Assembly (NCBI GenBank): GCA_024399655.1
Contig: JAKSNP010000005.1
Coordinates: 55,250 to 119,249, forward strand
DNA from: Paludibacteraceae bacterium
GTDB taxonomy: Bacteria > Bacteroidota > Bacteroidia > Bacteroidales > Paludibacteraceae
Length of the DNA stretch: 64,000 nt
Reading direction: 5' to 3'
The translations under genes and the position numbers were made by a program. Shown piece by piece: positions 63,800 to 64,000 of this stretch (position 1 is the stretch's first letter; each line of letters starts with the position of its first letter). The notes below the pieces were generated by a model that saw only the letters and a program-made list of their open reading frames with translations, was not told the origin of the DNA and made no database searches.

Positions 63800-64000
63800 G
63801 TTGTGAATATCGTTCGAATTTGTACTTTGAAATCTTGATAAACAATTTCGATCTGGCAAATCAATACCATACCTCGGTTGTGAATATCGTTCGAATTTGT
63901 ACTTTGAAATCTTGATAAACAATACGTTCGCATGATGCTCTCGCACGATGTGCGTTGTGAATATCGTTCGAATTTGTACTTTGAAATCTTGATAAACAAT
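63800..64000 (+). CRISPR. CRISPR array, type II-C-like, continuing beyond the window
   Basis: Three identical 47-bp repeats at 63800-63846, 63877-63923 and 63954-64000 enclose two different 30-bp spacers (63847-63876, 63924-63953). The repeat starts GTTGTGAATATCGTTCGAAT and ends CTTGATAAACAAT. This length and start are typical of Bacteroidota type II-C arrays. The last repeat ends on the last base of the window, so the array is cut off. The 5' part of the repeat pairs with the tracrRNA, which fits transcription of the array on the plus strand with crRNAs of the form spacer-repeat. No cas gene is in the window; cas9, cas1 and cas2 would be expected to the right. Confidence 0.95.

Overview
The window reads as a chromosomal segment of a member of the order Bacteroidales (phylum Bacteroidota). 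Four things support this: a complete type IX secretion core in the order porP-porK-porL-porM-porN; promoters of the phylum's own form (TTTG, 20 bp, TAnnTTTG) instead of -35/-10 boxes; the block DUF6089-uppS-bamA-ompH-ompH; and a CRISPR array with 47-bp repeats like those of Bacteroidota type II-C systems. A genus cannot be assigned from sequence alone. Nearly all genes lie on the + strand in long, tightly packed operons. No rRNA, prophage or insertion sequence was seen.

Layout. 1-0.3 kb: 3' end of trmO. 0.7-2.5 kb: a lone AAA+ ATPase with a Lys/Ala/Thr-rich repeat tail. 2.7-10.8 kb: repair operon addA-addB-uvrB. 10.9-24.5 kb: a long operon of waaA, hisS, three tandem secreted C10 cysteine proteases, a DUF1599 protein, a DoxX/MauE-like membrane protein, tpiA, a gamma-carbonic anhydrase, pyrH, frr, rsgA and hpt, ending at a terminator shared with a facing tRNA-Arg(ACG). 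25.2-33.1 kb: a methyltransferase-like protein, a PduO-type adenosyltransferase, a DUF2795 protein and porPKLMN. 33.1-41.3 kb: ftsX, DUF3098, uppP, truB, queA, ung, an unusually short polA, and hflX. 41.8-51.4 kb: envelope genes (DUF6089 barrel, uppS, bamA, two Skp/OmpH chaperones), an MFS transporter, murF, a coiled-coil membrane protein and rpsO. 51.5-54.3 kb (minus): tonB-recG. 54.5-59 kb: a flippase facing a minus-strand unit of two FemAB-like proteins and a GT4 glycosyltransferase. 59.1-62.6 kb: a phosphohexomutase, a FISUMP-type lipoprotein and an S23-type four-helix-bundle protein lying between two arrays of 9-bp CTAGATnnn repeats. 62.7-64 kb: gene-free DNA leading to a CRISPR locus.

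How the parts fit. Much of the window serves the cell envelope: lipid carrier supply (uppS, uppP), peptidoglycan (murF), Kdo transfer (waaA), barrel insertion (bamA and chaperones), TonB energy coupling and protein export (por). The three C10 proteases have signal peptides and a shared short C-terminal tail, so they are plausible clients of the secretion system encoded 9-14 kb away. A second theme is DNA repair and replication (addAB, uvrB, ung, polA, recG).

Most notable. (1) The right edge holds the start of a CRISPR array (three 47-bp repeats, two 30-bp spacers, continuing out of the window). Just upstream, in the opposite direction, is a well-supported tracrRNA with a 24-nt anti-repeat, a phylum-type promoter and a GCAA-capped terminator. 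No cas gene is inside the window. (2) The four-helix-bundle gene sits between two CTAG-phased 9-bp repeat arrays. The downstream array is open in the gene's own frame for 75 codons behind a single stop codon. (3) PolA keeps its 5' nuclease and polymerase but lacks nearly all of the 3'-5' exonuclease domain. (4) An intergenic element carrying a doubled 11-mer occurs three times. Positions, motifs and spacings were read by hand. Family names rest on recognition of conserved motifs without database searches.
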